Counted from the first letter of the stretch, positions 33,405 to 45,225 are shown. The stretch is 64,000 nt of DNA from Neoceratodus forsteri (GCA_016271365.2 JADMNL010000028.1:53090001-53154000); one strand, 5' to 3'. The notes: generated from the letters alone by a model not told the origin. Numbers and translations: made by a program.

Positions 33405-34641
33405 AAAACACAGAAAAAACAAGCATTTGTCAATGCCGAATGTTGCTTGCTTCTATGTGCTGTTTAGGTATTTGGAAGTCATTGGAGTGCAAATATTGAA
33501 AATTTGCGAACTTACGAGCGTGCGTAGGAACTGCGCAATGCACGCTCGTACAACAGTCATTTTTAGGAATTCTTTCACCAAATTTTAAAAATTCCAATTT
33601 TAAGATCTCTGCTCATGAACAGTGACACTGTGATTTTCTTAATGTGTCCCATACACCGAGTTCGCACACCGACTGCGCCATTGTGCGCTACCTGGGCGGA
33701 AACATGTTTTGGGCAGGATGTGAAAAATGACAGCTGTACTGCTCATGAGGAGGTGTGGTAAAATGGAAATGTTGAAAATCTGGAGTGAAAATATTGAAAA
33801 TTCTCAAACTTACAAGCGTGCGTAGGAACAGTGCAACGCATACTTGTAAAACAGTCATTTTAGGAATTTTTTCCCAAATTTTCCACATAGCCATTTTAAG
33901 ACCTCTGCTCATGAACAGTGTCACTGTGATTTTCTTAATTTGTCCCATACATTGATTTCAAGACACTCGACTCTGCCATTCTGCGCTACATGGTGAAACA
34001 CATTTTAGGTGAGATGTGAAAAATGACAGCTGTACTACTCATAAGAAGGTGTGGTAAAATGGCAATGTTGAAAATCTGGAGTGAAAATATTGAAATTTTG
34101 CGAACTTACGAGCCTGCAGAGGAACTACTCAACGCACGCTTGTAAAACAGTCATTTTTTGGAATTTTGGCACCAAATTTTCAACATGGGGTTTTTGGGAC
34201 CCCTTCTCATGAATGATGTCACTGTCATGGTGGTATTCAGACCCGAAGGGTGATTTTTATTTATTTAGTTTTTGTTGACCAGGTAAGTGCACTAGACAAA
34301 TCCTGCCTATTTTCAGGCACGACCCGGGGGAGGGGGATACAGATGACTGCCAACTGACCTTGAACCAAATTAAGCTGTTGGTGGTATTTTTAGTGAATGA
34401 GGGAAATTTGGCCAGGACACCGGGAAATTCCCTACTCTTTCGGAGAGTGCCATGGGATCTTTAACATCCACCTGAACTACCACCAATCCAGGCAGATGGG
34501 ACCTCGGTTTAACGTCTCATCCGAAAGACAGCACCTCAGAAGTGCAGCACCCCTCTCATGCTGCACTACAGTGTCAGTACTGGGATATTAACCCAAGTGC
34601 CAGATGTGGGAACTGAACCCACAGCCCTCTGATCTCCCGGC

Positions 34642-34673
<32 letters not shown>

Positions 34674-35565
34674 TGACACTGTCACTGTGCAGTCACTGCG
34701 TGAAATCACCCTTCGGGCCCGAATAATGCCATGACAGTGACATTATTCATGACAAGGGGTCCCAAAAACCCCATGTTGAAAATTTGGTGCAAATATTCCC
34801 AAAAATGCCTGAGATATGCAACAAAGTTGAAACCCCCTTCTCTAACCCATTATACAGCTTACCGGCATTTCCTCAGTTCGCGGTCGGCTTTGAAGAGTGC
34901 AGGCGTGTTCCCGGTCCACGAAGATCGTCGCTTCGAGGTCAGAGGTAGTATGAGGTGTGGGGTGTGGGAGGCTGGGTGCACAGTGGGTGGGTGCGGGTTG
35001 TGGGAGGGGGTCGAGAGGAGCGCAGGGACCGTTGATTTTCAGGTATTTAAAAAAAAAAGATGACGTGGGACCCTTTGCCACATTGGGTGGGCTCCCAGCG
35101 TGGCACGAGGATGTTGGGGGACGCTCAGCCGACGGGGATTGGGCTACCCTGCTATTATGGGTTTGTTGCCACACTGGGGTGGGCTCCCAGCGTGGCAAAA
35201 GGACGGGGCGTTCAGCTGACGGGGATTGGGCACCCCATCGGCAAAGGACCACTTGCCATGCTGGGGTGGGCTCCCAGCGTGGCAACTACTACTTGGGGAG
35301 GGGAAGCAGCTCAGCCGATGGGGTTGGGCACCCGTCGGCTATACAGTGCGTCGGGGCACGCACGCCATGGGGAGCTGTGCGTGAGCAGCCTCTTATCGAT
35401 GCTCACTGAAGCGTAGTTCCCCCTTTCAACTGTATGCCACTGCATTTTGAAGCGTGTCATATACAGCTCCAAAATGCATTGGCTTACAGGGGCCGCGCCT
35501 GCCAGCACACTGACTGAATTGGATTAGGAGGTGACACACCTCCGAAATCTCCGATGATGGCACTA
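33405..35565 (-). repeat. Composite palindromic/tandem repeat family, copy B, in the PLE
   Basis: This is the reverse orientation of copy A: tail (GCATTTGTCAATGCCGAATG at 33423), ~297-bp units near 33507, 33803 and 34100, a palindromic centre interrupted by a SINE, the GTCGGCTTTGAAGAGTGCAG linker near 34883, and the GC-rich minisatellite at 35085-35340. It splits the PLE coding between RT and nuclease. It lacks the 143-bp array of copy A. Outer ends are not defined by a clear target duplication. Confidence 0.75.
34255..34680 (-). repeat. tRNA-derived SINE in repeat B
   Basis: Read on the minus strand it starts AGTGTCAGTGGCTCAGTAGG (A-box-like), has GGGTTCAGTTCCCAC (B-box), a conserved body GGATGAGACGTTAAACCGAG and GATCCCATGGCACTC, and ends in a tail CACTTACCTGGTCAACAAAA plus AAATAAATAAA. 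It is near full length. It lies at the palindromic centre of repeat B. Confidence 0.85.
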
Positions 35566-35589
35566 TGTTTCTTGCACATGCATGCAAGC

Positions 35590-36345
35590 AACATAAAAAG
35601 GGTATGAAGTAATGGCGGCAAGGTTCAGGAATAGGGGATGTGGCAGGAGAACAGTCAATGAGACTGTAGAAAAAAACATAACACCGCAGCCCAATACCTC
35701 CCACAGAGTAGCAACAGATAACAGAATGGTATTACCACTTGTATACTCAGGATTTACACCACCAATCAAGAACATTATTAACAAACATTGGGACATGCTC
35801 AGACCCACCAGTATTACAGATTTCACACACACACACACCCACCTATTATAGCTTCAAAACGAGTTAACACACTGAAAGACAGATTAGTGCATTCAGAACA
35901 GAGAAAGACTCCAGCTGAAACTGGACAGCTGTTACTGGGACCATTACCACCAGGAATGCAACCATGTGGGCGGTGCTGCTACTATAATAATACTTCCCAA
36001 AAAACTGAATTTCAGCACCCACATGGAAACAAGAATTAAAAAAATCAAGAGTAATATTACATGTGACACTGAGCACGTCATATATCTCCTAACCTGCCCA
36101 AGCTCAAAACACTGTGTAGGCATGACCACCAGACCCCTGAAACTATGAATATCTGAACACAAGAGCAACATCAGGTTAAGAAATGAAACTTTACCTGTAG
36201 CTGTCCACTTCTTAGAAGCTGGACACCATCCATCCTCACTAAAATTCTGGGACATTGAACATGTCAACCCACCCCATAGAGGAGGTGATTGGAACAAGGC
36301 AGTAGAAAACAGGGAAATGTATTGAATCTATACTCTTAACACTAC
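35590..36345 (+). pseudogene. PLE C-terminal region with GIY-YIG endonuclease
   Basis: 35612-35851 continues the PLE coding (MAARFRNRGCGRRTVNETVE, LPLVYSGFTPPIKNIINKHW). A Cys-rich linker follows, QPCGRCCYYNN (about 35955). The nuclease reads HVIYLLTCPSSKHCVGMTTR (about 36077-36136), where the family usually has YVG, so the second signature Tyr is Cys. Then RPLKL, a stop, SEHKSNIR and AVHFLEAGHHPSS with the later conserved residues. The domain nicks DNA to prime reverse transcription. Frame changes near 35850 and 35965 and a stop near 36147 make it inactive. Confidence 0.87.
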
Positions 36346-36891
36346 CTGTGATAGATTCGGTCTAAATGAGAAAGAAAATTGGGGTGCTCATTGGTAAAAA
36401 GGTAATACGTAAAAACAACCCCCCCACTGGCAGCTCCCCTCTACATGATCATGCACACTTATCCTAGTGCTCTGAGACTTTGTAATGTTCTCTTTAACAG
36501 TTGAATTCAACAAATAAGTGTCTGCCATTGGTCATAAGCCTTCACCCCTTTCTGACATCTGTAGCTTTTAGGTGACCTCCAACTAACCGACTATCCTTAT
36601 TTCTGCAGCTGATTATGTTAACCTAATCCAGTTTTATTAACAGACCGAAACATACAAACATATGAAGAAGCCAGCAGAAGAAGGCCATTTGGTCTATCAA
36701 GTCTGCTGATAATGCAGGGTCCACAGCTTGAGCTAATGTAATGAACATGCATGAAAAGATTTCTATCATTAATAGATATTTTCTACATCGCAGGCAGACT
36801 TAGATCTGCAGTTCGGGCATATGACAAAACGTGTCTGGATGGTTCCATCTTTGAAACCAGTTTCAGTATAAGCATCAACACTGTAAAACAA
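36346..36891 (+). repeat. PLE 3' region and inner part of right arm
   Basis: From about 36510 this matches the inverse of 30330-30640 (for example CCATTGGTCATAAGCC pairs with 30606-30621). A direct insertion or divergence is visible at 36650-36725. No coding. It is interrupted at 36892 by DIRS-4. Confidence 0.75.
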
Positions 36892-37354
36892 AAGAAAAAA
36901 TTACTCACCATAGTAATGTTGTTTCTTCTAATGGAGTCTTGCTGTATTCAGACATAATGCAGTTAGCCCCAGCACTTGAACTGCCCCGGAGAGGAAAGCG
37001 TTAACTCTATGCAGAAGCATAGAACATTGAGCTCGAGCTCGGTTTTCAAACCTCTGTCTGTGGTACTTCCCAGTGTAACTGTCAGATTCTTACGAGCACA
37101 CTAACTAACATACTATAGCATGAAAATTGTTCAACATACAGCCAAAGGGCAAAAGTTTCTTTTTGGGCCCAAAAGACTCAAGTCAAGAACCCAAGAAGGA
37201 AAGGTAGTGACAATATTTAAGTATAAAACACCAGAAAAATAATAACATCCACCCCACCCAAGAGGGAGGGTACAAGGTACACCCCTGAGGTGCAACACTG
37301 TACCTGCCTGCCCACTTCCCAAAAACCCAGGTTCTGAGAGTGGAGGCAGTGGGG

Positions 37355-37450
37355 AGGTCTGAATATAGCAAGACTCCATTAAAAGAAACAACATTTCTAT
37401 GGTGAGTAATTTTTTCTTCAAACAACATGAAGTCTTGCTGTATTCAGACA
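37355..37450 (-). repeat. DIRS-4 internal complementary region
   Basis: AGCAAGACTCCATTAAAAG...GTGAGTAATTTTTTC is directly followed by CAAACAACATGAAGTCTTGC, the fused image of both termini. The outer copies are at 36892-36960 and 42340-42406. 36960-37350 is untranslated element sequence. Confidence 0.85.
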
Positions 37451-37497
37451 TAATGCAGACTACCAAGCAGTTCCCTATGGAGGAGAGAATGCAGAAC

Positions 37498-38680
37498 CTA
37501 CTTTGGGAAGAGGCTCTGCAGTACTGCTGTGCCAAACCTAGCATCACTCCTAGCCTGGATGTCCAGGGAGTAATGCTTGGTAAAAGTATATACTGTTTTC
37601 CAGGTGGCTGCTTTACAGATCTCTAACAAAGGTATATCTCTGGCTGCTGCAAGAGAAGCAGCTGTACCCCTAGTCGAATGAGCCCTCAGGCCTGAAGGGG
37701 GCTTTCTACCCAACTCTTCATAACAGAATTGTATACAAGAAACAATCCACCTGGCAATAGTTCTTTAGTGGCAAGCTTACCTTTCCCCACTTCACCATAA
37801 GTGAGAAACAATTGAAGACAATCATTTCTATGTGCCTTAGTATGCTCAATGCAGTAGCTAAGGGCCCTCTTAACGTCCAGACTGTGTAACCTTCTTTCAC
37901 CTGAAGAATCATCAGTGAAAAACACAGGGAGAGAGATATAGACTGGTTCAGATGAAAATCCGATACCACTTTGGGCCAGAACCTCCTACTGGTTCTTAAG
38001 ACCGCTTTGTCCCTATGGAAGAAGATGAAGTCAGGTTCAACTGACAGAGCCTGTAACTCACTAATCCGCCTGGCAGAAGTAATAGCTACCAGGAACACAG
38101 TTTTCCAGGTCAAGTACTTCAATTCAGCCGAAGTCAGAGGTTCAAAGGGCGGCTGCATAAGCTGAGCTATGCAGACATTAAGATCCCAAGGCGGAGTGGG
38201 CTCCCAAAACGGAGGGTTAATGTAAACCAGTCCTGTGAAAAACTTTCTGAAAACAGGATGAGATGCCAGGGAAGAGCCCTTCCCTGCTGAGAGGAATGCA
38301 GTGACAGCTGCTAGATGAACCTTCAGAGTGGCAGGCCTAAAGCCTAGACCAGTCAGATGAACTAGATAGTCTAAGGTTATGGAAATGTCTGCAGAATCAG
38401 GCAAGATGCCTTTCTGAGAGCACCAAATACTGAACCTTTTCCATTTTGAGTTGTAAGTTTTTCCTAGTGGAAGGTTTCCTGGAGACCTTCAGAATATCCA
38501 GAACTCCCTGAGAAAGATATAGTGCTGCATATTCTAACTCTTCAAGAGCCAGGCCTTGAGATTGAGAGACTGGAGATTGTGGTACCAGATCTGCCCCAGG
38601 GAGGAGGACAGGAGATTGTATGTCCTGGGCAGAGACAGGGGACGGGACACTGACAAGGACAGCAGTAGAGGATACCACAG
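37498..38680 (-). pseudogene. DIRS-4 tyrosine recombinase
   Basis: Minus strand: LSQGVLDILKVSRKPSTRK near 38520, LDYLVHLTGLGFRPATLKVH near 38360, TSARRISELQALSVE near 38090-38050 (first catalytic Arg in the standard form), SLDVKRALSYCIEHTKAHR near 37880, LRAHSTRGTAASLAAARD near 37690-37640 (HxxR), and TWKTVYTFTKHYSLD near 37590 (Trp and Tyr). Frameshifts near 38400, 37930, 37780 and 37718. All catalytic residues are present across frames. Confidence 0.87.
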
Positions 38681-40238
38681 TTATCTGGCCCAGTCTGGAG
38701 CCACCAGTATCACTGTGCAGGGTTGAGTCCTGATCTTGATCAGAACTCTGAACAGCAGCAGGAAGGGAGGAAAGGCATAGAGAAACCTGCCCTTCCAGTC
38801 CAAAATGAGAGCATCCCGGGGAACCATCCCCCAGACTGGAGGTCTGCAACAAAACAGAGGAAGTTGATGATTGTCCGGTGCTGAAAAGAGATCTATCTCT
38901 GGAGTGCCCCACCTGGAGAAGATGACCTTCAGTATGTGAGGATCCAGGGACCATTCGTGGTGTCCCTGTGATATTCTGCTCAGAGCATCTGCTAGTATGT
39001 TGTTCTTCCCAGGAAGGTGAACTGCTGCCAGAGAAATCTGAAGAGAATAGCCCAGAGACCACAGCTTCATAGCTTCTGTGCACAAGGCTGAGGACCAAGT
39101 GCCTCCCTGCTTGTTGATGTACCACATTGTGGTGGTGTTGTCCGTTCTGACTTGGACTACCTTGCCCTTGACTGAATCCGAGAAGCTCTGCAGGGCTAGA
39201 AAAACTGCCCTGAATTCCAGAAGATTGATATGAAGGAGAGACTCTTGTGTGGACCAGACTCCTTGAGCTGTCAGGGCTCCCAGGTGGACTCCCCACCCTA
39301 GGAGAGAAGCATCCATAGTTAGAACTACTGCTGTGACTTGAGGGAGAAATGGAACCCCTTGTCTGAGGTTGTCCTGGTCCAGCCACCACTGGAGAGCTTG
39401 GACCAGAGTCTGAGTCACTAGGATCAGTTTGGTAAGTGAATCCTTCTTTTGAAACCAAAAAGACCTTAGATGAAACTGAATGTTCCTCATCTGGAACCTT
39501 GTGCCCTGCACCACTGCTGTAGAAGCTGCCATGTGGCCCAGGAGCTGGAGGAACTGTCTTGCTGGGCAGGAGACCTGAGGTCGAAAGGAGGAAGCGAGAT
39601 CCACTAAGGCATTCACCCTTGCCAGGGGAAGGAAAGCTTTTGCTGGTACAGTGTCCAACTCTATGCCTATAAAGGTGAGAAGTTGAACTGGTTCGAGGAC
39701 AGACTTTGGAAGATTGAGAAGAAACCCCAAGGAGATGAGTAGGTCCTGGGTAGTTTGAAGAGCTGACCTGACCTGTAAAGGTGACTGACCCACTAAGAGC
39801 CAGTCGTCCAGATATGAGAAGATGGTGATACCCTGTCTTCTGAGGTAAGCCACCACTACTGCAAGGCACTTTGTGAACACCCTTTGAAATGTGTTTGTTC
39901 AAATACCTTAGGTCTAGGATGGGTCGCTACTCCCCTGTTTTCTTTGGGGTAAGGAAGTACCTGGAGTACAGTCCTTTTCCCTTGTGCTGAGTAGGAACCT
40001 TCTCTATAGTTCTGAGAGCTAGAAGAGAGGAAACATCTGCCTCTAGGGCTATGGTTTCTGAGAATGATGCAGGTGTAAAAGACTTGGCCCTCTTTTTTAA
40101 AAATTTTTTGAAGCTGAGGGCCAATCCGTGCCTTACTACTTCCAGGACCCACTTGTCTGAGGTCACAGATTTCCAGGCTTCGAAGTAGTCAGCCAGCCTG
40201 CCTCCTACTGGAAATGAGGAGTCGACCCGGGCTGACAC
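38681..40238 (-). pseudogene. DIRS-4 reverse transcriptase and RNase H, motif A deleted
   Basis: Minus strand: VDSSFPVGGRLADYFEAWKS opens pol near 40230, and KGLYSRYFLTPKKTGE near 39990-39940. Sequence then jumps from a LNKH-type motif (about 39900) straight to MFTKCLAVVVAYL (39880). In the other copies about 200 bp lie between, encoding LASLDLKDAYFHI, so the first catalytic Asp region is deleted. FSYLDDWLLVGQS (about 39800) is intact. RNase H is well kept: LTMDASLLGWGVHLG, VRTDNTTTMWYINKQGGT, HLPGKNNILADALSR. The RNase H frame is open for nearly 400 codons. Confidence 0.88.
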
Positions 40239-40264
40239 ATCAGGGTGTCTGCTTGGCAGTAGTC

Positions 40265-41854
40265 TTAGACTGAGAGGAGGAGGGAGCAGCTCTGCTCATC
40301 CCCCTCCTGCCCCTCCCTTTGAAGAACCCCCTCTGTGGGAAAGGAGAGGAGACCTGGGCTTGGTAAAAAGGTCTTTGAAAGGGCCTGCCCCGTCCCTAAA
40401 CTGCTGCATGTGCGGAGTTGCTTGCCTTTCTTTGGCCTATGCACTCCTGTACGTGGTCCTGTATTCATCCATTTTCTTCATGTAAGCCTCTGCTCCCCAA
40501 ACAGAGAGTTACCTACTACAGGAAAATCCATCACCTTAGTCCAGGTATCCTGTGAAAGGCTAGTACATCTGAGCCAAGCATGTCTTCTGAGAGACACAGA
40601 TGTAGCCATGACTCTAGATGCCACATCTTTGGAGTCCACAACAACATGAAATTGCATTTTGGATGCCTCAATTCCATCAGCAGCCACCTTCTCCAGCTCC
40701 TTCGCTAGCTGGGGAGAAGCCTGTTTAGCCAATTCCAGAACTGTATCCCATCTGGATTTCTGGTACCTGGCTGTGTAGGCCACATAAGTAGCCTGCCTGA
40801 GTCCCAAAGAGGATGCCAAATACTGTTTTTTTTGGCCATGGCATCCACTTTCCTGGAGTCCTTATCCGGGGGGTGTGAAGCCAAGGGAATATTTGCCTTG
40901 TCACAGGCTGCAGCCTGCACTACCCCAATATGGCTGGAATGACTATAAAGGAACTCTGCACCTGAGCCTGATAACAAATACCTCTTGTCCATTCTCTTAT
41001 CCACAGGAGGTACTGAATTAGGGGTTTGTAAAATTTTGTGTCTCTGTTTCCCCAAGGATTTATGAAGAGGGATAGTCTTTTGGACTCTGGGATGTCCATC
41101 ATTTCCACAAAATCAGGCTGTTCATCCTCCTTTGCAGCTTCAACCAAGGGGAGCTGCAGGGTTTCTGCCACCTTTTCATAGAACAAAAAATGTGAAGGGG
41201 ACTCGGAGAGCCTGGGAGGAGAGATACCTGAGGACCTGTCTGGGGAGATGTCCAGTTCAATGGGCACATCCAGACCCCCTGGTCATCGTCATCATCATCC
41301 TCAGGATAGTTTCTGTCTCCCTCCCACTCCTCATAAAAAGCGCCTGGATCATAATCCGGAGGAGACGGATCCGACTGAACAGACAGCCTAACCAGCGGTA
41401 CCGGTTCGGACGGAACTGGTCTAAGCGACTGAACAATTCTAATCGCTTTTTCAATTTCGTCCACAGTTGGAGAGTGCGATACCGGATACGAACTGGCAGA
41501 CTTATGCTTCTTTTTTGATGGTATCGAGCCCTTGGGATTGGCTCTCCTTTTGCCCCAGGAGGTATCGCCTAGGTCAGTAGGCACCTCCTCAGGTTCAGCC
41601 GCAACTGAACCGGGCTGGCTATCCAGATCTACAGACTTCTTGGCCTCCCTTTCCTTCAGCCTACTCAGTCTTTTATCTAGAGTGGATTTAGGAAAGATTT
41701 TACAGATTTGGCAGTCTGACTTGAGGTGGTCAAACCCCAGACAATAAACACAGATGAGGTGGGGGTCAGCCCTAGCAAAGGCCTCCCCACACTCAGTACA
41801 GTATTGAAACCCAGTGGGACCGGTTTTCTTCTTGGGTTTCTCAGACATGGCCAA
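40265..41854 (-). pseudogene. DIRS-4 Gag
   Basis: The start MAMSEKPKKKTGPTGFQYC is followed by CGEAF, CVYCLGFDHLKSDCQICKIF (metal-binding cluster) and an Arg/Lys/Glu region. The frame is open to about 41285, where a frameshift occurs at the acidic run. SPDRSSGISPPRLSESPSHF, MDIPESKRLSLF, ACDKANIPLASHPPDKDSRK and GLRQATYVAYTARYQKSRW continue in other frames. The Arg/Gly-rich end is damaged. As in the other copies, it should coat element RNA. Confidence 0.85.
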
Positions 41855-42406
41855 CCTAACAAATTACCCTATTGCAGCTTTCAAGGCAGGTAATGCAATA
41901 ACCGATCGGTTACAAACCGTGTCACAAGCTTTTTAAAAAACCAGCAAAAAACCTCGGTTCTTTTGAAATCGATTGGTACCAGAACACCACTCTAATCCCA
42001 GAAATAAATTTAAACAGAATGGGTTGGTTCCAAACCGGACCGACCGGCAAGAAACCGAAGAAAAGAACAATTTCCAACTTTTGCACAGAATAAAACAAAG
42101 TCACTACCTATCTACACACTACCTGTACCGTAGACAGAGACTGGAAATCCAAAAATAACACGGTTTAAACCGAATGCTTTACTTTTACAAACCGAGCAGA
42201 GGAAATCTCCAGAGCAACTTCACTGTTAGGCAGAGTAAAGAATCTGACGGTTACCCTGAGAAGTACCACAGACAGAGGTTTGAAAACCGAGCTCGAGCTC
42301 AACGTTCTATGCTTCTACATAGAGTTAACTCTTTCCTCTCCGAGGCAGTTCAAGTGCTGGGGATAACTGCATTATGTCTGAATACAGCAAGACTTCATAT
42401 TGTTTG
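41855..42406 (-). promoter_or_regulatory. DIRS-4 leader and terminal inverted repeat
   Basis: The leader (41855-42190) has many AACCG/CGGTT words (for example CAAACCGGACCGACCGGCAA near 42030). The inverted end (42200-42406) pairs with 36892-37100. No other signal is seen. Confidence 0.65.
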
Positions 42407-43525
42407 AAGTAAGCAATCTTGAAAAAGAAATAAGGAAATGAGTTAACATGGCTTGAAGAGTAGCTCACTATAAAGAAGACAACATGTCTGAGATGCTTGG
42501 AAAAGTTTTAAACCATTGTAACAAAAGACTATGAACCTTATGAAACAGTTCCCCTTTAAATATTTCTAGGCACATGTTCAGATACTATTGTCCTGCCTAT
42601 CTTGATTAAAATCCAGATCCAAGTGACGGGAAGCACCCTCCCTGATTCCATACGAGTGATGTGTTGGTTGCCGTCTAGCAACCCCTGTCTGATCCACTAT
42701 TGGCCACAATGACACCTGTGACCTCCTGGGTCAGCAGTTTCTGCTCCGCCCCTTGGTCCGTGCATTATATAAACCATTGCCACAGCAAACACAGTGCGGC
42801 ATGGACACTACTCCTGAGCACTACAAACACGAGTCGGCAACTCTGGGTAAGAACTCTTGGACTTTTCTCCACACAAAGCTTTAGAAAAATGTTTTAAACA
42901 TAGTGCTAACTTCTGCATCTTTCTTTACATGCAGCAAAAAAATATAAACGCAGACTGGCATTTTAAAACCAGACCAGTGGTGATGCAGTTGACTAAACAC
43001 ATGAGTGCATACAAACTCTTGTATCTATTTAAAAACATCACTGAATAAGCACATAGATAAAACTATATGTAAAACCTTTTCTCTCATTTGCACAGAAGCA
43101 TGCCTTAATGAGCTTCCACCTGAACTTTGAATTAAAATATAAGAAGCACAGTCAAGAGGTTAGACCTGCTTGCACATTATAAGTTAACTGTGATAAAGCT
43201 GTTAATTCTTGGAAATGTAACATTGCTATACAAATATCTAATTACTCTACGTGGAATTCTTTTCAAACTAGCACTAAGTTTTGCTTCTAGCAAATATTTA
43301 AATTGAACTTCGAGTTATACTGTGAGAAGTACCCTTACAAGGTCAGCACTGCATATGTGTTATAGACAATTGTGGCATAGCCTTTCCTTTTCATATACTA
43401 TTTTGGTGTATTTATATTTAATTACTTTATGTGACTTTCCTTTAGAAACCATTTTAGATGTGAGACAGCAATGTTAAATGTATGAATACACATCTCAAAA
43501 AATGAAGGTTAGCAATATGTGCCAC
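42407..43525 (+). repeat. PLE right arm, middle part
   Basis: Inverse of about 29222-30334. For example, GACCTCCTGGGTCAGCAGTT at 42720 pairs with the inverse near 30010-30030. A short open frame occurs on both arms (in plus here, in minus at 29852-30049) reading CSAPWSMHYINHCHSKHSA-like residues. I do not regard it as coding without wider support. Confidence 0.85.
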
Positions 43526-44853
43526 TGTCACAGGCTGTGGGTAGAGGATGGATTGACAGGCAGTGAGGCAGTGCAAAGTTAAAAAAAAATAACTTTTATT
43601 CTTTACAGCAGAGCAATATCAACAGAATGCGAACTGAAGCAACAAAATAAAAGGAGGAATTAAATAAATGAAAAATAGAAATCCTTCCATCCAGGAGTAA
43701 ACGACAACAAAACTGCATTAGCACATCACAACTGGAAGAAGCTAGCTGTTCTAGGGCCTTCAACACCCTACTACTATCTGACCTGAAACTAGAACAGGTA
43801 TTCCTTTATGCAGGTAACAGAACATGTGACCACCATAGCTCTGCCCACATCTTCTCAGAGCAGAGACATACTCACAATACATAGAACAACTACTGTACAT
43901 TGCACAATTTTATTCAGACATGTCTTTCATGTATGAACATGTACACATCTTTAAAATCATTGTTTAAGGCTTCAATGCAGTTTATAGCAGGCAATGACCT
44001 CCCGAAACACTGCCCCCCAACAGAAGTGCAACATAAAATAGTTGGAACAGCGGCCGGTGCTATAGATGCATTCTGTGGTGGAAGTGCAAGGAGGGCGTCT
44101 GGCTGCAAAAGGAGACTCAAGAATTCCTGCTTTACCTAACAGCTGTAAGTAGGTAAAGTAAACTCCTTCTCCGAAATTATAGCCTATTCTAGCTGCAAGG
44201 ATAACTTTGATAGGGCTCTATTACAAAAGAGGACTGCAGCCTAATATTTAATTTGCAGAGCGAGACTGCAGGTTTTCATGAATGTGCACACAGCCATGGT
44301 TGCAGAGAGCAGGGAACGGCGGGGAAAGCAGCCCGACCAGCTGCACCACCGAGCAGGAAAGCTTTGAACTACACTCACTTTCTCCTGGTGGTGGCTACTT
44401 GCTGCTCCCCATACAATGCTACACTGCTAATGAATTAATTTTCAACGGACTGTTTACTACTCAGCAAACCGTTGTTTTGTTTCCTCAATAAAAAATGAAA
44501 ACACATCCTGCTTCAGTATTATCCTAAAAATGAGGTTTGGGTCAGTATTTTATTTTAACGATGAGACAGGATATTGGGTCCTAGCGGGACTAGTGTTTTA
44601 ACTAGTTGGATTAGTGTTTTAGCAAGGTGTTACCAGGGCTGTGAAACATGGAACAAAAGACAAGGCAAATGGACGAACAAACAATGTGGGTGGCCAGCCC
44701 AACAAACGTGACAGTTAACCTGAATACAACAAAATACATATATCACACAAGACATTCACAGCGTCAGGTAACACCTAGGTTGCCTCAGCACTAAGAGACA
44801 GGTGCAAGAGGGCATTGTAAATAAAATAAATAAGAGGGGGTCACCCTCTCACA
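43526..44853 (-). repeat. Gmr1 element 3' LTR
   Basis: On plus it runs from TGTCACAGGCTGTGGG to ...CACCCTCTCACA. Inside are AACTTTTATTCTTTACAGCA near 43590 and repeated GTGTTTTAACTAG/GTGTTTTAGCAAGG near 44595-44625. It differs from the other LTR by scattered substitutions and small indels, so insertion is old. Confidence 0.92.
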
Positions 44854-44870
44854 TTCTCCTCCCCACCCAA
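44854..44870 (-). promoter_or_regulatory. Polypurine tract of the Gmr1 element
   Basis: Read on the minus strand, GGTGGGGAGGAGAA lies directly before the 3' LTR, the position and composition of a plus-strand primer. Confidence 0.75.
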
Positions 44871-44989
44871 AACAAAACCTGTAAGGTATTTGTTCAATTA
44901 CGCCAAAGTATACCTGTTATCAGATCCCTCACGAGGAGAGATGGAGCCATGGCCCACCCTCTCCTAAGGCTCCATCTCGGGGGCCCTAT

Positions 44990-45225
44990 TATCATATTTT
45001 AGCAACGGAGAGAGTTTCTTCTCTCATATATCCTAATTCTCTTTCCCCGAGGTCTGATAACAGGCTTTGTTCTTCACCTGTCCCATATCTGGACATGATG
45101 ACGGCATTACAGTGTGCAGTACCTTTCCTATGCCTAATAGTAAACCTATAATGTTGCAATGAAAGGTACCACCTCATTATGTGAGGATTCTTATCCTTCA
45201 TGACATGAAGCCAACATAACGGATT
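44990..45225 (-). pseudogene. Gmr1 RNase H, C-terminal part
   Basis: Minus-strand reading NPLCWLHVMKDKNPHIMRWY then LSLQHYRFTIRHRKGTAHCN is the second half of a Ty3/gypsy RNase H/connection region, continuing the domain cut at 50861. The terminal His region (HRKGTAHCNA) is in place of the usual KG..N.AD pattern. The residues on the two sides of DIRS-3 are contiguous in frame when the insertion is ignored. Confidence 0.85.

Larger units (their letters stand above)
36892..42406 (-). mobile_element. DIRS-type retrotransposon, copy 4 (DIRS-4)
   Basis: Minus-strand order from 42406: inverted end, CGGTT-rich leader, gag (41854-40265), RT/RNase H (40238-38681), recombinase (38680-37498), internal complementary region (37355-37450) and inverted end. 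It lies in the PLE right arm; the left arm at 30331-30350 (TTGCTTACTTTGTTTTGCAG) shows the empty site. Comparison shows no target duplication, only a shared AA. At ~5.5 kb it carries a ~200-bp deletion in the RT. The termini read CTGTATTCAGACATAATGCAG, nearer to DIRS-1 than to DIRS-2/3. Confidence 0.92.

Noticed and set aside
38397..39902. 501-codon Ser/Gln/Gly-rich frame on the minus strand
   Set aside because: It overlaps the DIRS-4 RNase H in another frame. Composition is low-complexity; only its last part joins the recombinase N-terminus. I treat it as a shadow of RNase H.
42700..42897. Short conserved open frame present in both PLE arms (also 29852-30049)
   Set aside because: Both are the same inverted repeat copied within one element, so conservation between them is not evidence for coding; no known family is matched.
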